Positions 7,856 through 17,070 of a stretch of DNA of 57,782 nt are shown here, piece by piece. Made by a program: the position numbers and the translations under genes. Within the stretch, counting starts at the first letter, position 1, and each line of letters starts with the position of its first letter. The notes beneath the pieces were generated by a model. That model worked only from the letters and a program-made list of their open reading frames with translations. It did no database searches and was not told where the DNA came from. This DNA is from an uncultured Pelagibacteraceae bacterium (GTDB taxonomy: Bacteria > Pseudomonadota > Alphaproteobacteria > Pelagibacterales > Pelagibacteraceae), in NCBI GenBank assembly GCA_902610755.1, contig CACLWW010000006.1, forward strand, positions 1 through 57,782, in the 5' to 3' direction.

Positions 7856-8971
7856 TTATAGACCAGCTTTCATTGCTTCCCATTTTTCACCAAGCTCTGT
7901 ACCGTTATCAGCCCAGAATATTGGATCTACTAAGAAGTAATTTTTAGTGTTTGCCGGTGCAGTTGGCATTTGTGGTACCATGTTAGTCTTACCATCTTTG
8001 TACCATGGCTCACCTGCTGCCATAACTTTAAGTGATGATTTTCTCCAAGGTGCATATGCAATGTATTTTGCGCTTCCTGCTAAACCTTCTGTACTTGTCA
8101 TCATCGCTAGTGCTTTTTTAGCATCCGCTTCGTTTGGTCCACCTTTAACTAATACGAAATATTCGTAGTCAAGACCTTGACCATCCCAAACTTGTTTGAT
8201 TGGAGCACCTTCACCGATTTCAGCGTTGAAGAATCTTCCATTCCAACCAGTTGCCATTACAACTTCACCTGAAACTAATAGTTCTGGTGGTTGAGCACCT
8301 GCTGACCAAAATACACATCCACCGTTAGGGTCTGTGCATAATGCTTTGATTTTGTTCATTGCTCTGTTTACACCTTTTTCTGTGTTAAGAGCTTTGTAGA
8401 TTTTCTTTCCACCTTTTCCTGGTTTGATACCATCTGCAGCTAAAGCAATCTCTAAATTTGTTAAAGCGCTTTTGTAGATAGCTCTTTTTCCTGGAAACTT
8501 TTTAGTGTCAAAGAAGTCTTTTATAGTTTTTGGTGTTCCGCTTACATTCTTTGTGTTGTACGCGTAGTTCCAAGAATATAAAATGTTTCCTACAGCACAT
8601 TTACTTGGCATTGGAGCAAAGAAGTCTTTACTTGCTTTTGTTCCATCTGGAGCTGGTGGGAAGTCTTTGTCAAAATCAAATTCAACAAATAAACCTTCGT
8701 CACATCCAGTGATAGTGTCCATAGCAAATACGTCAATTATATCCCACGTAATTTTGCCAGCCTCTTTTTGTGCTTTAATTTCTGATAATCCACCTGAGTA
8801 GTCGACCCAATTGATCGGTACACCAAGTTTCTTAGCAGTAGGGTCACCATATCCTAGCTTTTGTGACTCTGTATATGCTCCACCCCATGATGCAACTGTA
8901 ACTGCAAATGCTGATGAGCTAATAGAAAGTGCAAAAGATAGAACTAGTAACAATTTACTTAGTTTTTTCAT
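7856..8971 (-). CDS. potD: Periplasmic polyamine-type solute-binding protein PotD
   Basis: A 371-residue extracellular solute-binding protein with a clear signal peptide (MKKLSKLLLVLSFALSISSS, cut near AFA-VTVASWGG). The start of the mature protein, VASWGGAYTESQ, and the ITWDIIDVFAMDT segment fit the PotD/PotF group. It delivers ligand to PotBC. A strong Shine-Dalgarno GGAGG stands four bases before the ATG, unusual here, and a terminator follows the gene; both suit an abundantly made binding protein. Polyamines are the expected ligands from family membership, but binding specificity cannot be read from the sequence alone. Confidence 0.93.
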   Translation of the reverse strand: MKKLSKLLLVLSFALSISSSAFAVTVASWGGAYTESQKLGYGDPTAKKLGVPINWVDYSGGLSEIKAQKEAGKITWDIIDVFAMDTITGCDEGLFVEFDFDKDFPPAPDGTKASKDFFAPMPSKCAVGNILYSWNYAYNTKNVSGTPKTIKDFFDTKKFPGKRAIYKSALTNLEIALAADGIKPGKGGKKIYKALNTEKGVNRAMNKIKALCTDPNGGCVFWSAGAQPPELLVSGEVVMATGWNGRFFNAEIGEGAPIKQVWDGQGLDYEYFVLVKGGPNEADAKKALAMMTSTEGLAGSAKYIAYAPWRKSSLKVMAAGEPWYKDGKTNMVPQMPTAPANTKNYFLVDPIFWADNGTELGEKWEAMKAGL

Positions 8972-8975
8972 TATT

Positions 8976-8980
8976 CCTCC
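8976..8980 (-). promoter_or_regulatory. Strong ribosome binding site of potD
   Basis: GGAGG on the minus strand, four bases before the potD ATG. Most genes in this window show no recognisable Shine-Dalgarno, so this one marks potD as highly translated and fixes its start. Confidence 0.8.
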
Positions 8981-9081
8981 GTTTAAACGTTTTATAAAAT
9001 CTAATTACAGCAAGATATAATGTAGGAGTCAACCTGACATTTGGCTAAAATAGGGCTTTATTTTATTAAATAATTGAAAAT

Positions 9082-9099
9082 TAAACCTGAGGTTTATTT
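9082..9099 (-). terminator. Weak hairpin at the end of potA
   Basis: AAACC-TCA-GGTTT on the minus strand, overlapping the potA stop codon and followed by AATTTT. The stem is only five pairs, so it may be a weak terminator or may have no function. It sits at the head of the 122-base potA-potD spacer, where a separate potD promoter would be expected. Confidence 0.35.
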
Positions 9100-10182
9100 T
9101 GGATCTAAAGCTCTAGCATCATGGCTATTCCAACTTACATTAATTTGGTTGCCCATTTTAATGTCCATATTGGCTGAGCTATTAGGAACTTTTAAAATAA
9201 ATTCTTTGTTTCCAAGTAAATCAAGTCTTACTCTAGTATGATCCCCATGATAAATTACTTCTTCAATCTTTCCTTTAAAGTTATTATCCATTTTTTCTTT
9301 TGTGTTAATTAAAGCTCTTTCTGGTCTAAGAGATACAGTAGTTTTGTCTCCATTTGACTTAACTGAAATTGGATTTGCAACTATTTCTGTTCCATCATTA
9401 AGCTTAACTTTGCATTCTTTGGTGGACATATTGGTTACTTGCCCTGCAAAAGTATTATTCTCACCGATAAATTCAGCAACAAAAGAATTTACAGGCTCTT
9501 CATATAATTTATCTGGTGATGAAAGTTGTTGAACTTTTCCATCGTTGAAAACTGCTATACGATTAGACATTGTTAATGCCTCGCTTTGATCATGGGTGAC
9601 ATAAACTACTGTAACACCGATACTTTCATGAATATGTTTAATTTCGTACTGCATGCTCTCTCTTAAATTTTTATCTAAAGCTCCAAGTGGTTCGTCCATT
9701 AAAACTAGTTGAGGATCAAATACTAAAGATCTCGCAACCGCTACCCTTTGTTGTTGACCACCAGATAATTGTCCTGGCATTCTGTTTTCAAAACCAGATA
9801 ATGATACCATTGAAAGAGCTTTATCTACTTTTTTATCAATCTCATCCTTCTCAAATTTTCTGACCTTTAAAGGAAAGGCTAAATTTTCATACACTGTCAT
9901 GTGAGGAAACAAGGCATAGTTTTGAAAGACCATTCCTATTCCTCTTTTGTGTGGAGGTATATTTGAAATTGGATTTTTATCTAAATAAATTTCACCGTTT
10001 GTAGGGGTTTCGAAACCAGCTAACATCATCAAACAAGTTGTCTTACCTGATCCAGATGGCCCTAACATAGTTATGAACTCTCCTTCAGCAATATCGAGGT
10101 TTAAATCTTTAACAACAAGTACTTTTCCATCGTAACTTTTGTCAACTTTATCGAATTTAACAAAATCTAAGTTCTTTGACAT
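9094..10182 (-). CDS. potA: Polyamine-type ABC transporter ATP-binding protein PotA
   Basis: Cytoplasmic ATPase of the transporter, 362 residues. The Walker A is GPSGSGKT, the signature is LSGGQQQRVAVARSL, the Walker B is LVLMDEPLGALD and the switch histidine is in VTHDQSEALTMS. A C-terminal TOBE-like domain follows from about residue 280 (SLRPERALI, EVIYHGDHTRVRLDL). It lies downstream of the DoeA-like gene with a 42-base gap and upstream of potD. Family assignment is certain; cargo is inferred from PotD/PotB/PotC. Confidence 0.95.
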   Translation of the reverse strand: MSKNLDFVKFDKVDKSYDGKVLVVKDLNLDIAEGEFITMLGPSGSGKTTCLMMLAGFETPTNGEIYLDKNPISNIPPHKRGIGMVFQNYALFPHMTVYENLAFPLKVRKFEKDEIDKKVDKALSMVSLSGFENRMPGQLSGGQQQRVAVARSLVFDPQLVLMDEPLGALDKNLRESMQYEIKHIHESIGVTVVYVTHDQSEALTMSNRIAVFNDGKVQQLSSPDKLYEEPVNSFVAEFIGENNTFAGQVTNMSTKECKVKLNDGTEIVANPISVKSNGDKTTVSLRPERALINTKEKMDNNFKGKIEEVIYHGDHTRVRLDLLGNKEFILKVPNSSANMDIKMGNQINVSWNSHDARALDPK

Positions 10183-10224
10183 AAGTAAGGGTTTAAAACA
10201 TTTGTTGAGATTTATTTCAAGAAC

Positions 10225-11391
10225 TTATTTTACGTGTAAATCTCTTGAAAAATTGCATAAAAGTTCATTTCCACTCTCAGTTATCCTTATAGACTCTGAT
10301 GACTCGACACCCCAATCACCAAATTGCATAACAGCAATCATGTGATAACAGATGTTGGGTTTTAATTCAGTCATGTCTCCTTTGTAAATATTTAGAGTGT
10401 GTTCGCCCCAATCTGGTGGATACCCAATACCTATAGAGTAACCTGTTCGAGATTCTTTTTTAATTCCATACTTATCCAAGACTCCCCAAAATTTTTCTGC
10501 AACATCATTAGCAGTTTTACCTGGTTTACTAGCGTTAATACCCTCCTCTAAAGCTTCATTAGTTGCTTTCATAGCATCAAGTTTTTTTTGATCTGGCTTC
10601 CCTAAGTTAATTGTTCTTGCCATTGGAGCATGATACCTTTTATACGTACCTGATAACTCAATAATTGTTGCTTCCCCATTAACAAATTTTTTATCACTAG
10701 CAGTTAAATGTGAAGCTGATGTTCCTTTTCCAGTAGGAAGTAAAGTTGCAATACTTGCATATTCACCACCATATTCTGGGGTACCTCTAAATAGGGTTCT
10801 TTGAATTTCAGCAACAGCATCACATTGTCTTACATCTGGACTTATTGTTTCCATTGCAGTTTTCATCGCCATCTCAGAAATAGTTGCTGCCTTTTTCATA
10901 TATTCGATTTCAGCAATGGATTTTTCTACTCTTACCCAATTGACTAATCTTTCAGAGTCTAAAATTTTTGCGTTTGGTAATCCCTTTTTTAACTTTTCAT
11001 AACAATAAGCTGTGAAATAATGGGCATCCATTTCTACTCCTATATTAATTTTATCCCACTTTTTTTTCCTTATTAAATCAACTAACGCATCATACGGGTG
11101 AGTCGGCCATGTATGAATATATTTTTCGTCGTAAATAATAATATTTTCCTTTTTAAGGTAAGTAGTTATAAAAGCTCCACCAGCATCCTGAGCTCTTACA
11201 AAACATAGGGGCTCTTCAGAATTTACATGAACTATTACACATTGAGAATAATAAAAAGACCAAGCATCATATCCTGTCAGATAATTTATGTTTGCAGTAT
11301 CCTGTGAAATGAGAAGTTCAATTCCTTTTTTTTGCATTTCTGATTGAACTTTTTTAAGACGATTTTTATATTCCTTGACTGTGAAATTCAT
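10225..11391 (-). CDS. Creatinase/M24-fold hydrolase, DoeA (EutD)-like
   Basis: A 388-residue protein with the creatinase N-domain and a pita-bread C-domain. Two of the usual M24 metal ligands are absent: the first Asp is replaced in IIELSGTYKRYHAPMART (Glu245) and the second by Ala255-Pro256. The GYPPDWGEHT segment (324-331) matches my recollection of ectoine hydrolase DoeA/EutD, which opens the ectoine ring without peptidase activity. It follows the EutA-like gene by 8 bases and precedes potA. I infer a C-N hydrolase for a small osmolyte or cyclic amidine taken up by the adjacent transporter. A generic Xaa-Pro dipeptidase annotation is possible, but the missing ligands argue against it. Confidence 0.8.
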   Translation of the reverse strand: MNFTVKEYKNRLKKVQSEMQKKGIELLISQDTANINYLTGYDAWSFYYSQCVIVHVNSEEPLCFVRAQDAGGAFITTYLKKENIIIYDEKYIHTWPTHPYDALVDLIRKKKWDKINIGVEMDAHYFTAYCYEKLKKGLPNAKILDSERLVNWVRVEKSIAEIEYMKKAATISEMAMKTAMETISPDVRQCDAVAEIQRTLFRGTPEYGGEYASIATLLPTGKGTSASHLTASDKKFVNGEATIIELSGTYKRYHAPMARTINLGKPDQKKLDAMKATNEALEEGINASKPGKTANDVAEKFWGVLDKYGIKKESRTGYSIGIGYPPDWGEHTLNIYKGDMTELKPNICYHMIAVMQFGDWGVESSESIRITESGNELLCNFSRDLHVK

Positions 11392-11399
11392 ATATAAAA

Positions 11400-12152
11400 T
11401 TAATTAAATAAGCTTCCAAATCCAGTAACAGATTTGTTCTCATTTATTTTTTCTAGAGTTTCCCAAATTAGTGCCTGGTTACTTGATAACACAATCATAT
11501 TTAATTTTTTTTCAAGTTTTTCAATAATGTTTAAAACTGGTAATGAAGTACAAGAAACAAATAATGCTTGAGCTTGATTATGATCAATTTCAGATAATAT
11601 CTCAAACAATTTATTCTGGTCTACTTTTCCAATATCAACATCTGACTCAATATCAAAATATGTATTTGACACTATTTCAAAGTTATTTTCTTTAAAAAAA
11701 TTTACAACATCATCATTTAAAGACTTAATATATGGTGTGACTACAGATATTCTTTTAATATTCTTTTTCTTAAGGGCATTTAAAGCTGCCGTGCTTGGAG
11801 CCGTAACTAAGGCATTTGGTTTAGCTAAATTAATTTTTTTTTTTATATTATCAAAACCAGAAACTATTGTTCCTGATGTGCATCCAAAAACAACACAATC
11901 CACTTTTTCTCCAGGTAATATGTTATCCGCAACTGAAGTAATGTTTTCTGACATTTTTTTTAAATTTTCAGCTGTTACAGGATTATAATTTTTAATCCTA
12001 TTAACATATAAATCTACTGGTTTATCATTTAAGACTTTTGAGAAATCTTTTTCTATCATGTTGTCGGTCGATAAAACAATTAAACCCACTCTTGGGTTAG
12101 TCTCTTTTGCAAATTGAGCTTTAATCTTTTTTGAATTCATATTAATTGACAT
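11400..12152 (-). CDS. Asp/Glu racemase / maleate isomerase superfamily protein, EutA-like
   Basis: A 250-residue member of the arylmalonate decarboxylase/maleate isomerase/Asp-Glu racemase group. Both active-site cysteines are in place: FGCTSGT (Cys91) and VSCTSLP (Cys201). The opening NPRVGLIVLSTDNMIEKDF is like EutA of ectoine-utilisation clusters. It is the first gene of the minus-strand run leading into the DoeA-like hydrolase and potADBC. The reaction of EutA itself is, to my knowledge, not settled. Maleate isomerase or hydantoin racemase are alternatives. A second in-frame ATG four codons in is equally possible as start. Confidence 0.72.
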   Translation of the reverse strand: MSINMNSKKIKAQFAKETNPRVGLIVLSTDNMIEKDFSKVLNDKPVDLYVNRIKNYNPVTAENLKKMSENITSVADNILPGEKVDCVVFGCTSGTIVSGFDNIKKKINLAKPNALVTAPSTAALNALKKKNIKRISVVTPYIKSLNDDVVNFFKENNFEIVSNTYFDIESDVDIGKVDQNKLFEILSEIDHNQAQALFVSCTSLPVLNIIEKLEKKLNMIVLSSNQALIWETLEKINENKSVTGFGSLFN

Positions 12153-12209
12153 AGGATAACTTAAAAAATATGAATGTCATTCTATAAATCAATTTAAAAT
12201 TGGATTTTT

Positions 12210-13064
12210 TTGACCATTAAACATTACTTATTAATTTTGTTAATCATGGCACTATTTGGAAGTGCCTTTGTTTTTGGAAAACTTGTCTTAAATACGAATG
12301 TACCCCCTTTGCTTTTTGGATCGTTAAGAATGTTAGTAGTCGTAATTTGTTTATTACCCTTTTTTAACTTTAAGATCCCAAAAGAAAATTTGAAATCTTT
12401 GTTTATTTTTTCTTTTTCTATGGGTGTTGGGGTTACAGGTTTCACTTATCTATCTCTACAGGAGTCTAGTATAGTTTCGCCCGTTATTATTGGATCTCAG
12501 CTTGCGATTCCATTTGCAATTATTTTAAGTAATTTTCTCTTAAATGAAAAATTTAGTTTTCAAAAATGGTTTTTTGTAATTACATCTTTTTTGGGAATAA
12601 TCTTTATTGGTTTTGATCCAGAGTTGATCAACAATATTTTTGCACTTGTGCTCACAGCTTTAATGGCATTCTTTTACGCTATTGCGAACGTAGCTAGTAG
12701 AGATACAAATAAATTAAGCATTGTAACTACGAATTTTTTCATGGCATCTATTGGGTTTATTGTATTAATACTTTTATCATTTTTCTTTGAGGGAAATACA
12801 ATGTTTATTCTAAAGAATATTCAGCTAGATATTTGGTTTTTTATAATTTACTCTGGTTTGATTGTTTCAATAGGCGCCCATATGTCTTTGTTTTACTTAT
12901 ATAAGTTTTATCCGGTTGGAAAAGTTCTTCCCTTTTATGCTCTATTTCCTGTATTTGGATTGATCCAAACATTTATAATATTTAATGAAATCCCAAGTTT
13001 GATAATGACTTTAGGAGGAATAATTGTAATTGGATCTGTGTTTTTAATTCAAAAGGTAAAATAA
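12210..13064 (+). CDS. DMT-superfamily (EamA) permease
   Basis: An integral membrane protein of 284 residues with about ten hydrophobic segments in two EamA repeats. It starts with a TTG codon; the next in-frame ATG (codon 13) would remove half of TM1, so TTG is preferred. Conserved features are GSAFVFGKLVL near the start and FYAIANVASRD at the centre. Such proteins export or import amino acids, nucleobases or other metabolites; the substrate is unknown. It is divergent from the EutA-like gene (57-base spacer), so a link to that pathway is possible. Confidence 0.85.
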   Translation: MTIKHYLLILLIMALFGSAFVFGKLVLNTNVPPLLFGSLRMLVVVICLLPFFNFKIPKENLKSLFIFSFSMGVGVTGFTYLSLQESSIVSPVIIGSQLAIPFAIILSNFLLNEKFSFQKWFFVITSFLGIIFIGFDPELINNIFALVLTALMAFFYAIANVASRDTNKLSIVTTNFFMASIGFIVLILLSFFFEGNTMFILKNIQLDIWFFIIYSGLIVSIGAHMSLFYLYKFYPVGKVLPFYALFPVFGLIQTFIIFNEIPSLIMTLGGIIVIGSVFLIQKVK

Positions 13065-13112
13065 CCTAATTGAAAAAGTATTAATCATGGCATATTTTTA
13101 TTTTACCTAATC

Positions 13113-14303
13113 ATGAGAAAAAAAATTTTTAGTATTCTTTTTTTATTCTGTTTCATAGGAAATCAATTAGAAATCCAGGCGAATGAAATAACTATCGGTA
13201 TAGCTCTTGGTTTCACTGGTCCAACAGAATCTATTGTTCCAAGTATGGCGTCTTCAGCAGAGTTGGCAGTTTCAGAGGCGAATTCCTCAAAAATATTTTT
13301 AAATGGTAAGGAAAAAGTCAATTCAATTAAAATAGATACAAAATGTGACACGTCCAACATTAAATCAGTAAACAAAACAATTAATGAAAATGATATTGTT
13401 GGAATCATTGGTGCTGCCTGCCCTGGAATATCTGAAGGAATTCTTTTGGGATCGGCTAACGAAAAAAACATTCCTATGATTTCTCCATCGGCAACCACTC
13501 CTTTATTGTCAATGTTAGATGAAAAAAACTTATTTTTTAGAACAACTGCTCCAAGTAGTAGAGATGGAGAGGTTTTAGCTAAAATTACAAAAGATAAAGG
13601 TATCAAACGAATTGCAGTTTCATTCCAAGACTCAAATTATGGAAAAGAACTTGAGAGAAATTTTAAAAAAACACTTAATGATAGTAATGTAGAAATTACC
13701 GTAAGTGTGCCTATAAAGATAAATAAAACTGATCTTTCAAATGAAGTGTCAGTCTTAGCTGCCGCAGGAGGAGACGCTGTTGCAATTTTTACTGAAATTG
13801 AACAAGATGGGGAAAGATTAATTAAGTCAATTCTTGACTCAGGTGCTTTTGAAAAATTTATTTTTTCAGATAGGATGATTAATGAAACTACTGAAAGAAA
13901 GTTTGGGGAATTAATTAATAATTCATTTGGGATAATTTCAGGTTCCAGCTCAAAAAATATTAATTCATTTTATAAAATTGCCAAAAAAAATAACATTGAT
14001 ACTTCAGGACCATTTATCGGTGAGTCTTATGATGCAGCGGCTATACTTATTCTTGCTTTGCAGGAAAAAAATTTTAAATCAGATAATAATTTATCTAAAA
14101 ATATTATGTCAGTAAGTAACTCTCCAGGTACCAAAATCTATCCAGGTGAGATTGCTAAAGGTTTAAAACTTCTAAAAAAAGGAAAAAAAATTGACTATGA
14201 GGGAGCTACAAATGTTGAATTCAACGTAAATGGAGACGCTTTTGGAACATTTTTAGAAAAAGAGGTTAGCAAAGGTAAATTTAGAACAAGACAGCAAAGG
14301 TAG
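13113..14303 (+). CDS. ABC transporter substrate-binding protein, LivJ/LivK (Peripla_BP_6) type
   Basis: A 396-residue periplasmic binding protein with a signal peptide (MRKKIFSILFLFCFIGN, cut near IQA-NEITIGIALG). The type I binding-protein fold shows in VGIIGAACPGISEGIL and IPMISPSATTPLLS. No permease or ATPase genes of the Liv type are nearby, so it is an orphan binding protein here. Ligands of this family include branched-chain amino acids, amides, urea and aromatic acids. It follows the DMT permease by 48 bases on the same strand. Confidence 0.87.
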   Translation: MRKKIFSILFLFCFIGNQLEIQANEITIGIALGFTGPTESIVPSMASSAELAVSEANSSKIFLNGKEKVNSIKIDTKCDTSNIKSVNKTINENDIVGIIGAACPGISEGILLGSANEKNIPMISPSATTPLLSMLDEKNLFFRTTAPSSRDGEVLAKITKDKGIKRIAVSFQDSNYGKELERNFKKTLNDSNVEITVSVPIKINKTDLSNEVSVLAAAGGDAVAIFTEIEQDGERLIKSILDSGAFEKFIFSDRMINETTERKFGELINNSFGIISGSSSKNINSFYKIAKKNNIDTSGPFIGESYDAAAILILALQEKNFKSDNNLSKNIMSVSNSPGTKIYPGEIAKGLKLLKKGKKIDYEGATNVEFNVNGDAFGTFLEKEVSKGKFRTRQQR

Positions 14304-14310
14304 TTCTTAG

Positions 14311-15087
14311 TTAATAACTGTTTTTTTTAGAGGGAAACTTTTTTTGTTTTACTGAGTTTTTATATTTTATAACTGCACTTTTAATGTTTTTCTTAACATT
14401 ACCAAATTTTTTTACAAACCTAAAGTTGGTCTCATTTAAACCAATCAAATCATCCGTTACAAGAACTTGACCATCACAATTAACTGAAGCTCCAATTCCA
14501 ATTGTTGGTATATTAATTGAGTTTGTTATTTGTTTTGAGATGTCACTATAAATACATTCTAAAACAATTCCAAAAGCTCCGCTTTGTTCTAGATCTTGAG
14601 CATCCTTCAAAAGTTTTCTTTTTTCAGCTTCATTTTTACCTTTAGATCTAAATTTGCCTTTAGTTGTTTGTGGTGTTACGCCAATATGACCTAGTACAGG
14701 TATTCTATTTTTAACCAAATGTTTTACAATTTCTTTCACACTTGTTCCCCCCTCAACTTTAACAGCATCACATTTTGTCTCTTTAATTGATCTCTTAGAA
14801 TTTTTAAGTGCTTCAGATTTATTTCTGTAGGTATTATAAGGAAGGTCAATTACTAAAAGGCTTTTTTTAACCCCCATTCTGGCACTCTTGGTATGTTCGA
14901 TCATTATATTCAGACTTACTTTCCTTGTTGTATCGTAATTATATAATACAGATCCAAGAGAGTCTCCGACTAGAACTATATCAGCATGATCATCAACAAT
15001 TTCAGCAATATTTTTGGAATATGCTGTAAGGCAAACAATCTTTGATTTGTTTTTTTTCTTTAAAATTTTTTTTATTTTGTTGTTCAT
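14311..15087 (-). CDS. panB: 3-methyl-2-oxobutanoate hydroxymethyltransferase (PanB)
   Basis: First step of pantoate synthesis: methylene-tetrahydrofolate plus 2-oxoisovalerate gives ketopantoate. The length of 258 residues is normal. Motifs are ADIVLVGDSLGSVLYNYDTT, DAVKVEGG, VLGHIGVTPQ and TIGIGASVNCDGQVLV. The start ATG overlaps the guaA stop by one base, placing it at the end of a long minus-strand run. panC, panD and panE are not in the window, so whether the pathway is complete cannot be judged here. Confidence 0.95.
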   Translation of the reverse strand: MNNKIKKILKKKNKSKIVCLTAYSKNIAEIVDDHADIVLVGDSLGSVLYNYDTTRKVSLNIMIEHTKSARMGVKKSLLVIDLPYNTYRNKSEALKNSKRSIKETKCDAVKVEGGTSVKEIVKHLVKNRIPVLGHIGVTPQTTKGKFRSKGKNEAEKRKLLKDAQDLEQSGAFGIVLECIYSDISKQITNSINIPTIGIGASVNCDGQVLVTDDLIGLNETNFRFVKKFGNVKKNIKSAVIKYKNSVKQKKFPSKKNSY

Positions 15088-16646
15088 TACTCTAATTCAA
15101 TAGTGCTTGGTGGTTTTGAAGTAACATCATAAACTACTCTGTTTATTCCTCTAATATTATTAATAATTTTATTAGACACATTTTGTATGAAATTTTTAGG
15201 AAAATCAAAAAAATCTGCTGTCATACCATCTTGAGAAGTTATTGCTCTTAACAAGCAAATATACTCATAAGTTCTATTGTCACCCATAACACCAACTGTT
15301 TTTACTGGCAACAAGGCAGCATATGCCTGCCAAATTTTGTCGTATAATTTTTCTTTTTTGAGTTCAGAAATAAAAATATTATCTGCCTGTTTTAATATTT
15401 CTATTTTATCTTTTGAAACTTTACCTGGCATTCTTATTGCCAATCCTGGCCCTGGAAATGGGTGACGACTAATTATGTCCTTAGATAAATTTAATTTTAT
15501 TCCAAGTTTTCTTACTTCATCCTTAAAAAGCAACCTTAATGGCTCGCACAATTCCAATTTCATTTTTTTTGGTAACCCACCAACATTATGATGTGATTTA
15601 ATTTTAGATGTTTGACTTCCAGTCACTGACTTACTTTCAATTAAATCTGGGTATAAGGTCCCCTGGGCTAAAAATTTCACATTTTTAAGTTTTTTTGCAT
15701 AGCGTTCAAAAATTTTGATAAATAGATTTCCAATTATCTTTCTTTTCTTCTCAGGGTCCGTAATATTGATTAATTTCTTTAAAAATTCATCTGCTGCATT
15801 TACGTATATCAAATTCATTTTTAATTTTTTTTTAAAAGTATTTACTACTTGTTTTTCCTCATTAAGTCTTAACAATCCTGTATTAACAAATATACAGTGT
15901 AGTTGTTTACCAACCGCTTTATTTAACAATTGTGCTACAACGCTGCTATCTACACCCCCAGAGAGTGCGCATATTATTTTTTTATTACCAATTTGATTTT
16001 GGACATTTTTTATTAACGTTTTTTTTTGATGATCTGTCGACCAATTTTTTTTCGATTTACATATACCAAACACAAAATTTTTGAGTAATAAAATTCCTTT
16101 TTCTGTATGAGTTACTTCAGGATGGAATTGAACACCATATCTCTTTATTAAATCATTTTCAATTATTGTAAATTTTGAACCTTTTGTTGATGCTGCTGCT
16201 TTAAAACCTTTTGGTAGTCTAGTTACGTGATCCGCATGACTCATCCATACATTCCTTTGTTTGCGGTTATCAAAAAAGTTTTTGGTTAACTTAGAGTTTA
16301 GTTTTTTTTTTATAGTTGCTAAACCAAACTCCCTATTTTTTGCTGTGATAACTTTACCACCGTAATGTCTTGAGATTAATTGATGACCGAAGCAAAGACC
16401 TAAAATAGGAACTTTCAAGTCTAAAATCTTTTTGTTAAAATTTATTTTTTTATCTTCATAAACATTTAAAGGACCACCTGATAAAATAATTCCAAACAAT
16501 TCCTCCACATTAACTTTTTTAACTTGTTTATGATTTGATATTTCAGAAAATACACCAAGCTCCCTAACACGTCTTGCAATTAATTGAGTATATTGAGAAC
16601 CAAAATCAATTATAAGAATTTTCTTAGCTCTACTGTTTTTTTTCAT
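15087..16646 (-). CDS. guaA: GMP synthase (glutamine-hydrolysing)
   Basis: Converts XMP to GMP with glutamine and ATP. The class I glutamine amidotransferase domain comes first ([16 protein letters not shown]; nucleophile Cys in [17 protein letters not shown]). The ATP-pyrophosphatase domain follows ([14 protein letters not shown]), then the dimerisation domain ([14 protein letters not shown]). The frame stays open to an ATG at 16679, but that would overlap the upstream gene by 50 bases. The ATG at 16646 starts close to the conserved IIDFGSQ, gives 519 residues and leaves a 17-base overlap. guaB lies one gene upstream. Confidence 0.96.
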   Translation of the reverse strand: MKKNSRAKKILIIDFGSQYTQLIARRVRELGVFSEISNHKQVKKVNVEELFGIILSGGPLNVYEDKKINFNKKILDLKVPILGLCFGHQLISRHYGGKVITAKNREFGLATIKKKLNSKLTKNFFDNRKQRNVWMSHADHVTRLPKGFKAAASTKGSKFTIIENDLIKRYGVQFHPEVTHTEKGILLLKNFVFGICKSKKNWSTDHQKKTLIKNVQNQIGNKKIICALSGGVDSSVVAQLLNKAVGKQLHCIFVNTGLLRLNEEKQVVNTFKKKLKMNLIYVNAADEFLKKLINITDPEKKRKIIGNLFIKIFERYAKKLKNVKFLAQGTLYPDLIESKSVTGSQTSKIKSHHNVGGLPKKMKLELCEPLRLLFKDEVRKLGIKLNLSKDIISRHPFPGPGLAIRMPGKVSKDKIEILKQADNIFISELKKEKLYDKIWQAYAALLPVKTVGVMGDNRTYEYICLLRAITSQDGMTADFFDFPKNFIQNVSNKIINNIRGINRVVYDVTSKPPSTIELE

Positions 16647-17070
16647 TTTTTGCTTCAAGATTTTGGAGTGATTTTTCAATTTCTTTTTTTTTGGAGCAAA
16701 AATTTTTACAAACTATATTAAGTTTTGCTAACAATTCATTTGCTTTAGAAAAATTTGATTTATCAAGATTAATTTGTATTAGCATATAAATTGCTTCTTC
16801 ATTATTTGGTTCTAGTAGAAGAGTAGTGTTTAGATTTTTTTCTTCTTCTTTCTGGTTTTTTTCAGAGTTAAAAATCTTAGCTAAATATAAGTAAGATTTG
16901 GCATCTGTTGGGTTAAATACAATATTTCTATGAAACAAAAATTTAGAATCATCAAATTTTTTATCATTGAATTTATCTACTGCTTGATCATAAAAACTTT
17001 CTGAACTATAAGCAGTTGTTTTAAAAAACATTAAAATTAAAAACAAAAAGAGTTTTTTTAAATTTTTCAT
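16630..17070 (-). CDS. Exported small TPR-like protein
   Basis: A 146-residue protein with an N-terminal signal peptide or anchor ([16 protein letters not shown]). The rest is helical, with two to three degenerate tetratricopeptide-like units ([28 protein letters not shown]), suggesting protein-protein contacts outside the cytoplasm. It overlaps guaB by 4 bases upstream and guaA downstream, so it is embedded in the purine operon. Two cysteines near the C-terminus ([10 protein letters not shown]) could form a disulfide. No specific function is recognised. Confidence 0.75.
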   Translation of the reverse strand: MKNLKKLFLFLILMFFKTTAYSSESFYDQAVDKFNDKKFDDSKFLFHRNIVFNPTDAKSYLYLAKIFNSEKNQKEEEKNLNTTLLLEPNNEEAIYMLIQINLDKSNFSKANELLAKLNIVCKNFCSKKKEIEKSLQNLEAKNEKKQ

